From: Nostoc linckia FACHB-104
GTDB taxonomy: Bacteria > Cyanobacteriota > Cyanobacteriia > Cyanobacteriales > Nostocaceae
NCBI RefSeq assembly: GCF_014696615.1
Contig: NZ_JACJQJ010000034.1
Location: forward strand, 1-64,000
DNA: 64,000 nucleotides
Direction: 5' to 3'
Made by a program: the position numbers and the translations under genes. Below are positions 54,678-62,799 of this stretch, in pieces (positions within the stretch are counted from its first letter, which is position 1; each line of letters opens with the position of its first letter). The notes below the pieces were generated by a model, which saw nothing but the letters and a program-made list of their open reading frames with translations, was not told the origin of the DNA and did no database searches.

Positions 54678-55454
54678 ATGCCTTATACCAAAGAGGCGTT
54701 ACAAAATATGTACGCTCTATCAACAGAAGATGTCAATGCATCTCTAGAAATTTGTGGATTACCTGTAGATAAACAGGAGTATGGTGATGAAGAAATTGCG
54801 GCGGTTGATTTTCAACAAGCAGTTGATTTAGTCAAACAACAAAACTCTAATACATCCACTACACCAGAAAATGATGCTCCAGAAGGTAAGAAGAAAAGGA
54901 AGACTAAACCGTTAGATACTACCGAGTTACTTGCTAAAGCTCGTGACAAAGGGGTTAAGCTCACCCTGGTAGAAACTATGCAAGTATTAAAAGCTTGTGG
55001 GCTATCAGAAAAGGAAGAATATTCTCAGTCTGAATGCGATCGCTTTCTAGAAGCTTGCGATTTAATTAAAAAGCAGCACAAATCTGTTGAGGAAGTGGCA
55101 CAACATTTTGGGGTAACTACCGATAGTCCTCCACAATTTGAGGATGTAGATACAAGTGAGCTTCTGCAAGAACTAGGAGAGACTACAGCTTTATTGGGGG
55201 AAGAGGAGCGAGAGTTAATCAGAGAAATGGTGCGACAGAAGGCTAAGGGTGATATGGCTGGGCTGCCTAAGTTGTATTTGCAATCATTAATTGAGGAGAT
55301 GAAATCGTCACAATTTCAACAGGAGTGGCAGCAACTACGAGATGCTTTCAAAGCTAGGATCATGGGAAAAAAGCCAACTTCCCCAGCATTCCCGCATCAG
55401 TTGCCTTTGATGAGCTTGCCACCGACATCGGAGAATGGGTCAACATCCGAATAG
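54678..55454 (+). CDS. Third gene of parM operon; tandem helical domains, -1 frameshift site
   Basis: The 258-aa product contains two related segments (LSTEDVNASLEICGLPVDKQ ... FQQAVDLVKQQ and LVETMQVLKACGLSEKEEY ... FLEACDLIKKQ), suggesting internal duplication. A helix-rich region follows (EEERELIREMVRQKAKGDM). At 55367-55373 the frame reads A AAA AAG, a strong -1 slippery heptamer. The 27 codons after it are Pro/Ser-rich and non-descript (PTSPAFPHQLPLMSLPP). The -1 frame instead stays open to 55864 and encodes a folded-looking tail with a membrane helix. A possible filament- or DNA-binding third component of the segregation cassette. Confidence 0.6.
   Translation: MPYTKEALQNMYALSTEDVNASLEICGLPVDKQEYGDEEIAAVDFQQAVDLVKQQNSNTSTTPENDAPEGKKKRKTKPLDTTELLAKARDKGVKLTLVETMQVLKACGLSEKEEYSQSECDRFLEACDLIKKQHKSVEEVAQHFGVTTDSPPQFEDVDTSELLQELGETTALLGEEERELIREMVRQKAKGDMAGLPKLYLQSLIEEMKSSQFQQEWQQLRDAFKARIMGKKPTSPAFPHQLPLMSLPPTSENGSTSE
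55356..55373 (+). promoter_or_regulatory. dnaX-like programmed -1 frameshift signal
   Basis: The zero frame is ATG GGA AAA AAG CCA, giving slippery A AAA AAG at 55367-55373. A Shine-Dalgarno-like AGGA (55356-55359) lies 7 bases before it, as a stimulatory SD does in E. coli dnaX. The -1 frame has a stop at 55355-55357, just upstream. A downstream CCGACATCGG mini-stem is weak. Confidence 0.55.
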
Positions 55455-55864
55455 CTGATGAAAAGCGTACTATTGAGGTCAAAGCACACAAAATTATTGA
55501 GGAAAAAGCCAAAAAGAGGGCTACAGAAATAGCCTTGACCAAGCTCAATGAATCTCAACAATGGATTGAGGTTGAACAAAAATGCTCTCAACTTAGGAGG
55601 CAGCGCTCACATGAATTGAGAGTAAATTTAATTCATTTTGCTCACTGGTTATGTTCTGGCTGGTCTGGCTGGTTATTTTATTTAATTTGGTTTGCAATCT
55701 TCAGTTCTTTGGGTTTCACTTTAGGTATTAACTTCCCTTCTGTGATTGCTTGTCCCAATACCAACGGTTTTTGCTACCTTTTACGATTGGATAAAACAAA
55801 AGTTGTTATTCCTAGTGATTACATTCAACAAACATCTCCAAAAAAATCCAATCGTCAACGTTAA
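55373..55864 (+). CDS. -1 frame extension with membrane segment
   Basis: This frame has no ATG, GTG or good start before TTG 55535, but reads open from the slippery site. It gives 163 residues beginning ANFPSIPASVAFDELATDIG, a charged helix (HKIIEEKAKKRATEIALTKL), then hydrophobic WLCSGWSGWLFYLIWFAIFS. Joined to the first 232 codons of the upstream gene it would make a membrane-anchored protein of about 395 aa. Otherwise it is the second half of a gene broken by one inserted A. Confidence 0.55.
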   Translation, partial: ANFPSIPASVAFDELATDIGEWVNIRIADEKRTIEVKAHKIIEEKAKKRATEIALTKLNESQQWIEVEQKCSQLRRQRSHELRVNLIHFAHWLCSGWSGWLFYLIWFAIFSSLGFTLGINFPSVIACPNTNGFCYLLRLDKTKVVIPSDYIQQTSPKKSNRQR

Positions 55865-55898
55865 TTAATCTGTAATAATACAGGATTCACAAGTAGGA

Positions 55899-56095
55899 AG
55901 TATGAAGTCGGAAGTCGGAAGTAATACCTCATTCACAAGTCGGAGGTATGAAGTCGGAAGTAGGGAATTTTCACTTCCGAATTCCTAATTCCGCGCTGAC
56001 GAATTCATTTTAATTGTTTGTTTTACAGGAATAAATTAGGGCATCAGACCATTTTTACTTCCGACTTATGACTTCCGAATTACGAGTTAGAGACG
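55899..56095. repeat. GTCGGAAGT heptamer repeats in inverted clusters
   Basis: AAGTCGGAAGTCGGAAGT words at 55899-55965 face complementary ACTTCCGACTT words at 55968-56090. Same family as at 41.2-41.4 kb. They fill most of the gap between the partition cassette and ardA. Confidence 0.65.
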
Positions 56096-56106
56096 GTCAG
56101 TTTTCA

Positions 56107-56145
56107 AATATAAAGAGGGTAGTTAAAAACTACCCTCTTTATATT
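56107..56145. terminator. Bidirectional terminator, 18-bp perfect stem
   Basis: The arms at 56107-56124 and 56128-56145 are perfectly complementary (core GAGGGTAGTT / AACTACCCTC) with a 3-base loop and A/T-rich outer parts on both sides. They lie between the rightward partition genes and the 3' end of leftward ardA; the ardA stop codon overlaps the stem base. Confidence 0.8.
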
Positions 56146-56917
56146 AGTGACGACTAAAAACGTAGACTTTGTTGTAGCTTTCTTCTACTGAATAGTAGAA
56201 GTCAATAAACCAATCACGGGCTATTGCTGCCCAATTGAGGTAGAAGCTAGGAATACCCATGTCTTCTAAGTTTTTAATCAATCCTTGTTGTTCGAGTTGA
56301 TCATAAACAAAGTCTTCTTCACTTTCGTACTCACCCCAGTAATGTTCCTGAAAATCTTCTACGCTAGCTTCACTACTGTCATATTGATAATAAGCTGCAT
56401 AGGCTGCACCATGCTCTGATAAAATTTGGGCTAGTTCGGCTAGTTTTTCTATGCTTTCGTATTCACTAAGATGAATACCATACCAGTTTTGAAAATCATG
56501 TATTGCCCACTCTTCTCTTCGAGACACTTCGTGAACGCAGGCTTCATAATTATGACAGGGCGACCAAGATAACATCCATTCAATGTCTTCTTGAATGTCT
56601 GAGGCATCTTGTGTACAGTCGATCCACATTCCGTGTAATTTACCGTTGTTATATGCAGATAAACAGGCTACATAAATCTGTGGTGCATCATCATCTTGGC
56701 ACTCACGCTCATGCTTGGGGAAAGGAAGTAAACAGCTTGCACCTTCAACTATTGGTAAGGCAACACCTGCTAAATTGATTGCTAAATTTACTGCCCTCTG
56801 TTCTCGAATCGGACAGATTAAAACATTACCCTCAAGATGGCAGTTGTAAACTTGTTGGGCAACTAATTGAGCATCTTGTTCTGAGTGAAATATGAGGGTG
56901 TTAGAAAACAAATTCAT
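56144..56917 (-). CDS. ardA: ArdA-type antirestriction protein
   Basis: The 257-aa product has an N-terminal extension of about 75 residues, then the ArdA body: PQIYVACLSAYNNGKLHGMW, IDCTQDASDIQEDIEWML, EEWAIHDFQNW and the acidic C-terminal part (EHYWGEYESEEDFVYDQL, IPSFYLNW). ArdA mimics DNA and blocks type I restriction enzymes, protecting plasmids on entry to a new host. The protein is very acidic, as expected. It is divergent from a region with heptamer repeats; the N-terminal extension is unusual for the family. Confidence 0.82.
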   Translation of the reverse strand: MNLFSNTLIFHSEQDAQLVAQQVYNCHLEGNVLICPIREQRAVNLAINLAGVALPIVEGASCLLPFPKHERECQDDDAPQIYVACLSAYNNGKLHGMWIDCTQDASDIQEDIEWMLSWSPCHNYEACVHEVSRREEWAIHDFQNWYGIHLSEYESIEKLAELAQILSEHGAAYAAYYQYDSSEASVEDFQEHYWGEYESEEDFVYDQLEQQGLIKNLEDMGIPSFYLNWAAIARDWFIDFYYSVEESYNKVYVFSRH

Positions 56918-56969
56918 ATGTTACAATCGAATGGCACTAAGTTAAGCTGAAGGGTAAGCGGCGTAAGGA

Positions 56970-57090
56970 TTGCAGAGGAGCATGGGTGCTCTTGTGCAGA
57001 GGGGAATTTCTATTTCTTCTGTTCGTATACCTAAAATTTCTTCTTTCTCCCCTGCTCCTCCGCTCCTCTGCACCCCTGCTGCCTCAACGA
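56970..57090. repeat. Heptamer repeats upstream of ardA
   Basis: GCAGAGGAGC and CTCCGCTCCTCTGC words occur in both orientations. They are the same family as the repeats within the relaxase gene. The wider gap 56918-57295 has no credible gene. Confidence 0.55.
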
Positions 57091-57295
57091 TTTTCCCTTT
57101 TCTTAGTGCCATTCTGTTACAATCCTTCTAGTATTGAACTCAGAAGAAGCACCTTTAGATTGGTAGTCGGGGGTGCTTTTTCTGTTGTGTATATAAGAGT
57201 TTTGGATTTGGCGCTATGCTCTTAGGCTTCACGCTGGGCGTTTCGGTTCCGTTGCCGGGAGTCTTTTTGGCGCTCCATTTCCTATCTCTCACTCT

Positions 57296-57383
57296 TTTAT
57301 TGCCCCACATATATGTGGGGCAATAAAGCTTTTTAGCTATTTTTTATGATAAAAATATCTAATATATATCCACATATATGTGG
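57296..57383. promoter_or_regulatory. Two palindromes sharing CCACATATATGTGG
   Basis: A 32-bp perfect palindrome spans 57296-57327 (core TGCCCCACATA / TATGTGGGGCA) and a second, CCACATATATGTGG, spans 57370-57383. Their centres are 65 bp apart. Both precede the small ribbon-helix-helix-like gene at 57423 and are likely operators; the first could also terminate transcription. Confidence 0.65.
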
Positions 57384-57422
57384 GCTTTGCTATTATGGTG
57401 GTAGAGAAGAAGGATAATCACT

Positions 57423-57620
57423 ATGGTAAGAAAGGATATTGCTACTCGCTTTAAATCAAAAGGAGTAGGTGTTAAATGTGATACAAAACCTATATCTGTG
57501 ATGCTTCCAGAAGATTTAGATGCTTATGTGCGTAGCAAGCCCAATCGTTCCGAGTGGTTGCGGCAGGTTATTGCTCTTGCTGTGGCTAAGGAACAAGCGG
57601 AAGCTCAAAAGGAAGATTGA
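57423..57620 (+). CDS. Small ribbon-helix-helix-like regulator
   Basis: The 65-aa product contains KPISVMLPEDLDAYVRSKPN followed by a helix RSEWLRQVIALAVAKEQ, the beta-helix-helix pattern of plasmid copy-control or antitoxin repressors. AGAAGGA lies 8-10 bases before the ATG. Matched palindromes upstream indicate dimer binding and autoregulation. No toxin partner follows. Confidence 0.65.
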   Translation: MVRKDIATRFKSKGVGVKCDTKPISVMLPEDLDAYVRSKPNRSEWLRQVIALAVAKEQAEAQKED

Positions 57621-57642
57621 TTGTAAATTTTACTCAAGAGCG

Positions 57643-57860
57643 ATCGCGTTACTTCCTGTTGTGGTTCCAAGTCATGGCGCTTTCCTGCACAACTCTGGTG
57701 GTTGGTATCAAGTATTTCTGGTAGACAACCAAGGGAATATTGAACCCTAACCATAGTTTTACCGTCGGAGATAAAGACAACTTAATCGGCTTAATAGTAG
57801 AAAGTCCAAGAAGTACCACGCCACTTGCTACAACCGGGGGAACCAAGGGATAGCAATAGC
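57643..57860 (+). pseudogene. Relic of an efflux membrane-fusion protein C-terminus
   Basis: One frame reads VPSHGAFLHNSGGWYQVFLV and DNQGNIEP before a stop. Another continues NHSFTVGDKDNLIGLIVES. Together they resemble the last domain of RND-type adaptors (VP...ALF...G..VFVV.DG...R.V.VG). The parts are separated by a stop and a shift, with no start. The remaining bases to 58104 contain nothing recognised. Confidence 0.3.
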
Positions 57861-58104
57861 TCAAAAAGGTAAACCACAGTCTTGAAATTATCACAAGGCA
57901 ATTTTAGTTACAGAAGTTTACCCCCATCAGAGATTGAGCCGATCAGTTGGTTACTGCTGACCACTTTCAGTAGATCTAAAAGTTCTGCGAGCGCTCTGTG
58001 AAGAATAGCTGTCTAAGTGGTTTTTTATGGAAAATTGGTGATTTTAAATATATAGTGTGAAATGGTTTAGTTGACCTCGTAACAGCAAATCTTGCAGCAG
58101 AATC

Positions 58105-58998
58105 CTAATGGTCAGCACTAGGCGGTGCTAACACAGTATTGATCTGAGTGGGTGGATCATTTAATGAGAGAGTTAAATGAGGTGTAGGGATATGGTGGTC
58201 ACTGCGGGTAGGTGTAACTGCAGTACCAACAGCAAAAAACTCAATTACATGGGAACTCCAAGAATACTGATGCTCATGAATATTCGCGCCGATAATTCCT
58301 TGAGCTTGCAGTTGAGATGCTTCAACTTGCATTCTTTCCATTGCTAATTCGCGTGCATCATATAATGCTTGAGTAAAATTAGTCATCTCCACATTTTTGC
58401 CAATATTTCTAAACCATTGCCCCAAGCCTTGATAAGCAACATGATAGACGCAGTTACCCATGACTAAGCCCAGAGGACGATAGCCAGCCCTCAGCAGTGT
58501 CCAAAAATCTTGACCGGATAGGTCGCTGGTAAAAGGTTTGCCAGCAAAAGTACGATAAGACATTGCGGTATTAGTTGCTTTGACTGCTGTACCAATCGCC
58601 ACAAACTCCGCCATATTCGGTTCCCAAGTCATGTGTTTAGCACTTAGACGCACCCCAACAATACCATCTGCATCTAAGGCTTCAGCTTCTTCCTGCATCC
58701 GACTCATAGCTAATTCCCGAGCATGATACATGGCTTGGGATAGAACAGTCATTTCCATATTTTGGTTAATGTTTGCCCATTGAAAGCCAATGTGATACAT
58801 CGAACAACCAACTACTAACCCTACTGGCTCAAAACCAGCTTCTTTCACTAATAGGAACTCATTTACCGAGAGGTCGCTGGTAAACAAATTACTTTGCTTA
58901 CCACCCTTTTGCATCATTGTTAAGCGTTCGCGAGCGTGTTCTGGTAAATCGGCGGCGATCGCTGGATTATGATGGGGTTGAGGAACTTGGTTTGTCAT
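58105..58998 (-). CDS. Tandem YbjQ/DUF74-like protein
   Basis: The 297-aa product holds two copies of a YbjQ-like (putative heavy-metal-binding) domain. Each has FTSDLS, E/L-AGF/YxPxGLVxG, ARELAMxRMQ and GIxGxxLxxxxxxWxxxxxEFxAxGTAV signatures (about residues 38-145 and 153-255). The fold is known structurally but its function is not. It is last of three leftward genes and a paralogue of its neighbour. No membrane helix is seen. Confidence 0.7.
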   Translation of the reverse strand: MTNQVPQPHHNPAIAADLPEHARERLTMMQKGGKQSNLFTSDLSVNEFLLVKEAGFEPVGLVVGCSMYHIGFQWANINQNMEMTVLSQAMYHARELAMSRMQEEAEALDADGIVGVRLSAKHMTWEPNMAEFVAIGTAVKATNTAMSYRTFAGKPFTSDLSGQDFWTLLRAGYRPLGLVMGNCVYHVAYQGLGQWFRNIGKNVEMTNFTQALYDARELAMERMQVEASQLQAQGIIGANIHEHQYSWSSHVIEFFAVGTAVTPTRSDHHIPTPHLTLSLNDPPTQINTVLAPPSADH

Positions 58999-59006
58999 AA
59001 TTAAAT

Positions 59007-60146
59007 TTACCGTTGAGAAAGTGGATAGAAAATTAGAGTTTTACTAACTGGATTTTCAGGTGGTAATTCATCTTCAACAATGGCAGTGCCAATGGCAACA
59101 AAATTAGTAAGGATGTCGCGGAAGGGGCCATTATTCGCAAAGATGTTGTTGAAAACCGCGAAAATAATATTGATAGTGAAACTAACGAATAAAAATACAA
59201 AACTCACAGCCGCAGCAGTGCCGTGACCAGCGATAACTGAGGCAAAACAAGCAATAAACAGTCCAACAGTAAAAAACCCTAAAAAGCAACCCAAAGGTGA
59301 CTGAGGTTGATAAGTAATAATTTCTTCGCTTTTTTCGATGTGCATTCCGACTGCACCTTTAGCTGACAATTGACTGATTTGTGTTGCAAGTCGCATCATC
59401 GCTAATTCTCTTGCATCTTGAAAGCCTTGAGTAAACTGGGTTAATTCTTGGTTACGCCTACCTTGACCCAATAAAAGATTCCAAGCAGAGTTATTCATTA
59501 AGGCGCGAGTAGTGCGATCGCTATGCACATAATAAGAACAAGCACCAAAAACTAAGCCCTTTGGCCAATAACCAGCTTGACGTAGTTGCCAAAATTCCTG
59601 TCCACTCAAGTCACTGGTAAAAGGTTTATTTGTGGGTGGACGCTTAGGTATCCGAATTGCCGTTCCAATAGCTGTAAATTCCACCATTCCCATACCCCAA
59701 ACTTGACGACGCTGATGGAGACGTACTCCAATAATGCCATGAGCACCTAACATTGCCGCTTCTGCTTGCATTCTACTTACAGCTAATTCTCGTGCTGCTA
59801 GTTGCGCTTGAGTTAACGCTTCTACCTCTCCTGTTTGGTTACGATAGCCCCAAAAATAACCATAAAATCCGACTTGATAAAAGCTAGTTCCCATCACCAA
59901 ACCCACAGGTTCACAACCTGCTTCACGGGTGAGTAAATATTCATTGGTACTTAAATCGCTTGTAAAGAAAGATTTGCCAGACTTTTTATCAATGTCTTTG
60001 TGTTGTTTGAGCCGATGAGTAGGAATGGTAAACCCAGCCTTGGTAACTGAAGAACTCGGTCGAGATATAGAACCTACTCCCGACTTAGTAGCAGTCCAAA
60101 TCTTGTTAGTGAGTTTTGCGAATAATCCCATACATAGCAAGTCCAA
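59007..60146 (-). CDS. Tandem YbjQ/DUF74-like protein with membrane segments
   Basis: The 379-aa product has two YbjQ-like domains (FFTSDLSTNEYLL ... EFTAIGTAI and FTSDLSGQEFWQL ... TNFVAIGTAI). The second is interrupted by about 70 residues with two hydrophobic helices (LGCFLGFFTVGLFIACFASV and AAVSFVFLFVSFTINIIFAV), so it is probably membrane-tethered. It sits 8 bases before its paralogue at 58998, indicating operon and tandem duplication. ATG 60146 is followed closely by an alternative ATG (MGLFAKL). Confidence 0.68.
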   Translation of the reverse strand: MDLLCMGLFAKLTNKIWTATKSGVGSISRPSSSVTKAGFTIPTHRLKQHKDIDKKSGKSFFTSDLSTNEYLLTREAGCEPVGLVMGTSFYQVGFYGYFWGYRNQTGEVEALTQAQLAARELAVSRMQAEAAMLGAHGIIGVRLHQRRQVWGMGMVEFTAIGTAIRIPKRPPTNKPFTSDLSGQEFWQLRQAGYWPKGLVFGACSYYVHSDRTTRALMNNSAWNLLLGQGRRNQELTQFTQGFQDARELAMMRLATQISQLSAKGAVGMHIEKSEEIITYQPQSPLGCFLGFFTVGLFIACFASVIAGHGTAAAVSFVFLFVSFTINIIFAVFNNIFANNGPFRDILTNFVAIGTAIVEDELPPENPVSKTLIFYPLSQR

Positions 60147-60178
60147 TTTTATTTATGTGGGAAATTTATGTAGAGCCG

Positions 60179-60568
60179 TTAGCCCAAAATAAACTTACTT
60201 AAAGCGGCGCGCATCTCGGTATTGCGAGATGATACTTGCACTAATGCTGCTGCTACTGCTTGACTCCATTCTGTAACTGATACTTCAGTGGTTTTAATTT
60301 TGATACCGCCTACTAATTTCATGACTTGCGCTCTGATACTTCCGTAGCGATCGCGGTTGATTTGGTAGTGATAATCATCAAAGCAGAGGGTAACTGCTGT
60401 CACCGCACCTAAACCAAACAATTGACGTTGTACTTGTGTATTTTGAGGCAGAGCGCGTTGTAACTTGAAAGCCAGTAATTTTAAGATATCTGTTGTTTCC
60501 TGCCGTTCAATTGCTAGTGCAGCAGCCAGAATTTCTACTTCTAGCTCTTGGTCGAAATTCGGATTCAT
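60179..60568 (-). CDS. Hypothetical protein, first gene of YbjQ operon
   Basis: The 129-aa product is unrecognised. It is helical at the N-terminus (DQELEVEILAAALAIERQET) with a beta part (VTAVTLCFDDYHYQINRDRYG). It is 32 bases upstream of the YbjQ-like membrane gene and is likely cotranscribed. No signal or membrane segment. Confidence 0.55.
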   Translation of the reverse strand: MNPNFDQELEVEILAAALAIERQETTDILKLLAFKLQRALPQNTQVQRQLFGLGAVTAVTLCFDDYHYQINRDRYGSIRAQVMKLVGGIKIKTTEVSVTEWSQAVAAALVQVSSRNTEMRAALSKFILG

Positions 60569-60636
60569 TAAGTAAGTGTTTTTTCTAAGTGCTATGAAAC
60601 TAATTTAACTCTCTGTTAGTTAAATTGGGGTAATCA

Positions 60637-60805
60637 AACCTGAGTTGGGAATTAGCTCAAACTCTCATTTTTTCATTAGCTAACATCAGTTCGGGTTAAG
60701 GAGGTTTATTCAAGCTTAAATGCCTGAAACAACGCAAGCACGTTGACAGATCCTAGAATCAAGCAACGGCGTAATGAGGGTTTCAGCTTATCCCGAACTC
60801 AGGTT
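60637..60805. repeat. Distant inverted repeat in intergenic region
   Basis: AACCTGAGTT (60637-60646) and AACTCAGGTT (60796-60805) are perfect inverted 10-mers about 150 bases apart, between the YbjQ operon promoter and the DUF62 gene end. They could close a structured RNA or mark a small insertion; no ORF lies inside. Confidence 0.35.
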
Positions 60806-60825
60806 ATTTAGCCAACTACTCCAAG

Positions 60826-61617
60826 CTAGGCAATTCGAGTGACTTGTTGATTCACACGGGGACGGCCAAAGCGCTCCCAAGCACTGCCGCCGCGCAGAAA
60901 TAATTCTATGAAGCGTATTGGCTCTGTCCCAGAGTCAACTGACCAACCAGAACTACCAGGCGCAAAGGCTAAAGTTCCTTCAGGCACCTTGAAACTGCCA
61001 TCAGAATATACTGCATCACTGACCACATCTCCAATGCGGATGACGATTTTGGTTTGAGGCGGCAAGTTAACCGTATGCGCTGCAATAGTAGTTTTGATGT
61101 TGCCATAGCCATCAATCCAAGCAATGCGATCTGGCGGAACATTAGGGATTTGCTCACGCATGAGGCTATCTCCCAGAAGGCTGAAATCTTCACGCATAAT
61201 CGCCGCGGCCGCCACTGGAAATACATCCCGTGAGCGAAACTGCGAACCACCGCGAGAAACATTGACTACTCGCAACTCTTCGGTATATTCTTTGATAAAC
61301 GCGAGAGTGTAACCTGCGTTCACGCCCACTACTTTGACACCGTTAGATAAAAGGGCATAAGTTAGTCCTTCACCTTCATTGTCCCGACGAGCTTCAGGAT
61401 CATCCTGACGAGGTGCACAGTTGTGATAAATCAAGCGTTCACTAGGCCCAGGGTTGAGTCCAAGTTGGGCAATCCAGAACCCCGTTGCCAAGGTACTGAA
61501 TGGTGGCACCGAAAGCAAGTGAATTTGGGCATGGGGAAAAGCCATCAGCAGACGTTGCGTGACTTCAGTAAATGCTGGATCTCCTGTACCGTAGTCTGCA
61601 ATCACACAAATAAACAT
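60826..61617 (-). CDS. DUF62 / SAM hydroxide adenosyltransferase-like protein
   Basis: The 263-aa product resembles the DUF62 family (SAM-dependent hydrolases and halogenases that split S-adenosylmethionine). It starts FICVIADYGTGDPAFTEV (family Asp-x-Gly start) and includes VVGVNAGYTLAFI and the C-terminal barrel WIDGYGNIKTTI ... GTLAFAPGSSGWS. Length fits the family. The specific reaction is not settled by sequence. It stands alone on this strand. Confidence 0.7.
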   Translation of the reverse strand: MFICVIADYGTGDPAFTEVTQRLLMAFPHAQIHLLSVPPFSTLATGFWIAQLGLNPGPSERLIYHNCAPRQDDPEARRDNEGEGLTYALLSNGVKVVGVNAGYTLAFIKEYTEELRVVNVSRGGSQFRSRDVFPVAAAAIMREDFSLLGDSLMREQIPNVPPDRIAWIDGYGNIKTTIAAHTVNLPPQTKIVIRIGDVVSDAVYSDGSFKVPEGTLAFAPGSSGWSVDSGTEPIRFIELFLRGGSAWERFGRPRVNQQVTRIA

Positions 61618-61819
61618 TTTGCCCCTCCTCTTGATGAGTAATCATTGGGAATCAATGCTCAGGCGGTAGTATTCAAACGCATTCCTTAACTTGCCTCATC
61701 AGCAGTCTAAATGTAATCTTGACTCAAGAGCAAGATTTCTGTAATACATTGAAGGTAGTTTACTACCATGAATTTATATACATTCGCTTAGATGCTTTGA
61801 AAACCACCGAGTCAGTTGC

Positions 61820-62115
61820 TTCTCCTACGGAGACGCTGCGCGTAGCTTGCTTCCCCGGAGGGGTACGCTCCAATTCAAAATTATGAATTCAAAATTCAAA
61901 ATTATCACAAGCCCACGGCTTGTGATAAGGATGCCGCATTTCTCGCTGCACTTTCTTCGCAATACATCTTTTTTTTAAAGTGGGCTTGTGTACCACAACT
62001 AAAGTTTTTAACTAGTTTTCCATTTTTGAATTTTGCGGAAAGTTGTGTGCGGGGGTTCCCCCGCCCTTGCAAACTTTCCTTGGCGTAGCCTCTCCCTTTG
62101 GGAGAAGACGAATTT
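61820..62115. repeat. Cyanobacterial interspersed repeats with hairpins
   Basis: At 61820-61869 there is TCTCCTACGGAGA, GCTGCGCGTAGC and CCCCGGAGGGG. At 62050-62065 there is GCGGGGGTTCCCCCGC, and at 62080-62110 GGCGTAGCC with TCTCCCTTTGGGAGA. These words are typical dispersed repeats in Nostocales. A 92-codon minus frame across them (61905-62183) looks like repeat sequence, not a gene. The rest of 61618-62225 holds direct repeats of AATTCAAAATT. Confidence 0.6.
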
Positions 62116-62225
62116 TGAATTGTTTTGTCAATCATTCCTGTGGCAGTATAAGTAGTGACGATTGCCGATAGTAAAGCCGACATTTATGAGTTTTTGAATT
62201 TTTTATTTTTATCACCATAAAAACA

Positions 62226-62738
62226 ATGCTTGATTTAAATAAAATCAAATTAATTGCTGAGTCATATTCCCCACAAGAACTGTTTGCTGCTCTGGTTTGG
62301 CAGCGTCGATTTAATCAGTTTGACGGTGAACAAGTAATAAAAGACCTTTCACAAAATACAGAGTTGTGGGTAAGTTTTCTGTTCACAAAACCAATCTTTG
62401 CACCAGATGAAAATGGTTTAAGTTTTGGTGGTGTAGTTGATACACTGCTGGCAATGGCCAACTATCGCCCAATGCCAGAAACAAGTATCATTCATTTTGT
62501 GGCTTATCCTGCCGATACGCTCTACATCCTTACAGAGAACCAAGACACAAAAGTATCTCAACTTTTAGACTTAGGCAAAAACTGGCAAGCTGACTCAGTA
62601 GAAGTTACTGATGGCACGAGTGAGGAATTTGGTTTGAGACTTCAGCGGCGATTAAAAACTCGATTAGAAGGGGCGTTGTGGGGTAGTGATTTTCAGCAGG
62701 AGCGTGATGCAGTCATTGTTAGTTATTGGTGGGATTGA
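62226..62738 (+). CDS. Hypothetical protein, 170 aa
   Basis: No family recognised. The product is soluble and acidic, with PQELFAALVWQRRFNQFDGE near the start and a C-terminal SDFQQERDAVIVSYWWD. AT-rich start region with ATG 62226. It precedes the 372-aa gene by 61 bases in the same direction. Confidence 0.55.
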   Translation: MLDLNKIKLIAESYSPQELFAALVWQRRFNQFDGEQVIKDLSQNTELWVSFLFTKPIFAPDENGLSFGGVVDTLLAMANYRPMPETSIIHFVAYPADTLYILTENQDTKVSQLLDLGKNWQADSVEVTDGTSEEFGLRLQRRLKTRLEGALWGSDFQQERDAVIVSYWWD

Positions 62739-62799
62739 ATTAAATTAATTTTGCGGTAAGCTTTTGTAATTAATTAGCATCCCAAAATTCAAGAGGACA

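Noticed and set aside
55535-55864. Independent 109-aa gene starting at TTG
   Set aside because: The frame is open further upstream to the slippery site with protein-like sequence, so a frameshift extension or broken gene explains it better.
61905-62183. 92-codon frame on the minus strand
   Set aside because: It runs through dispersed hairpin repeats and AATTCAAAATT words; the protein has no domain character and no ribosome-binding site.
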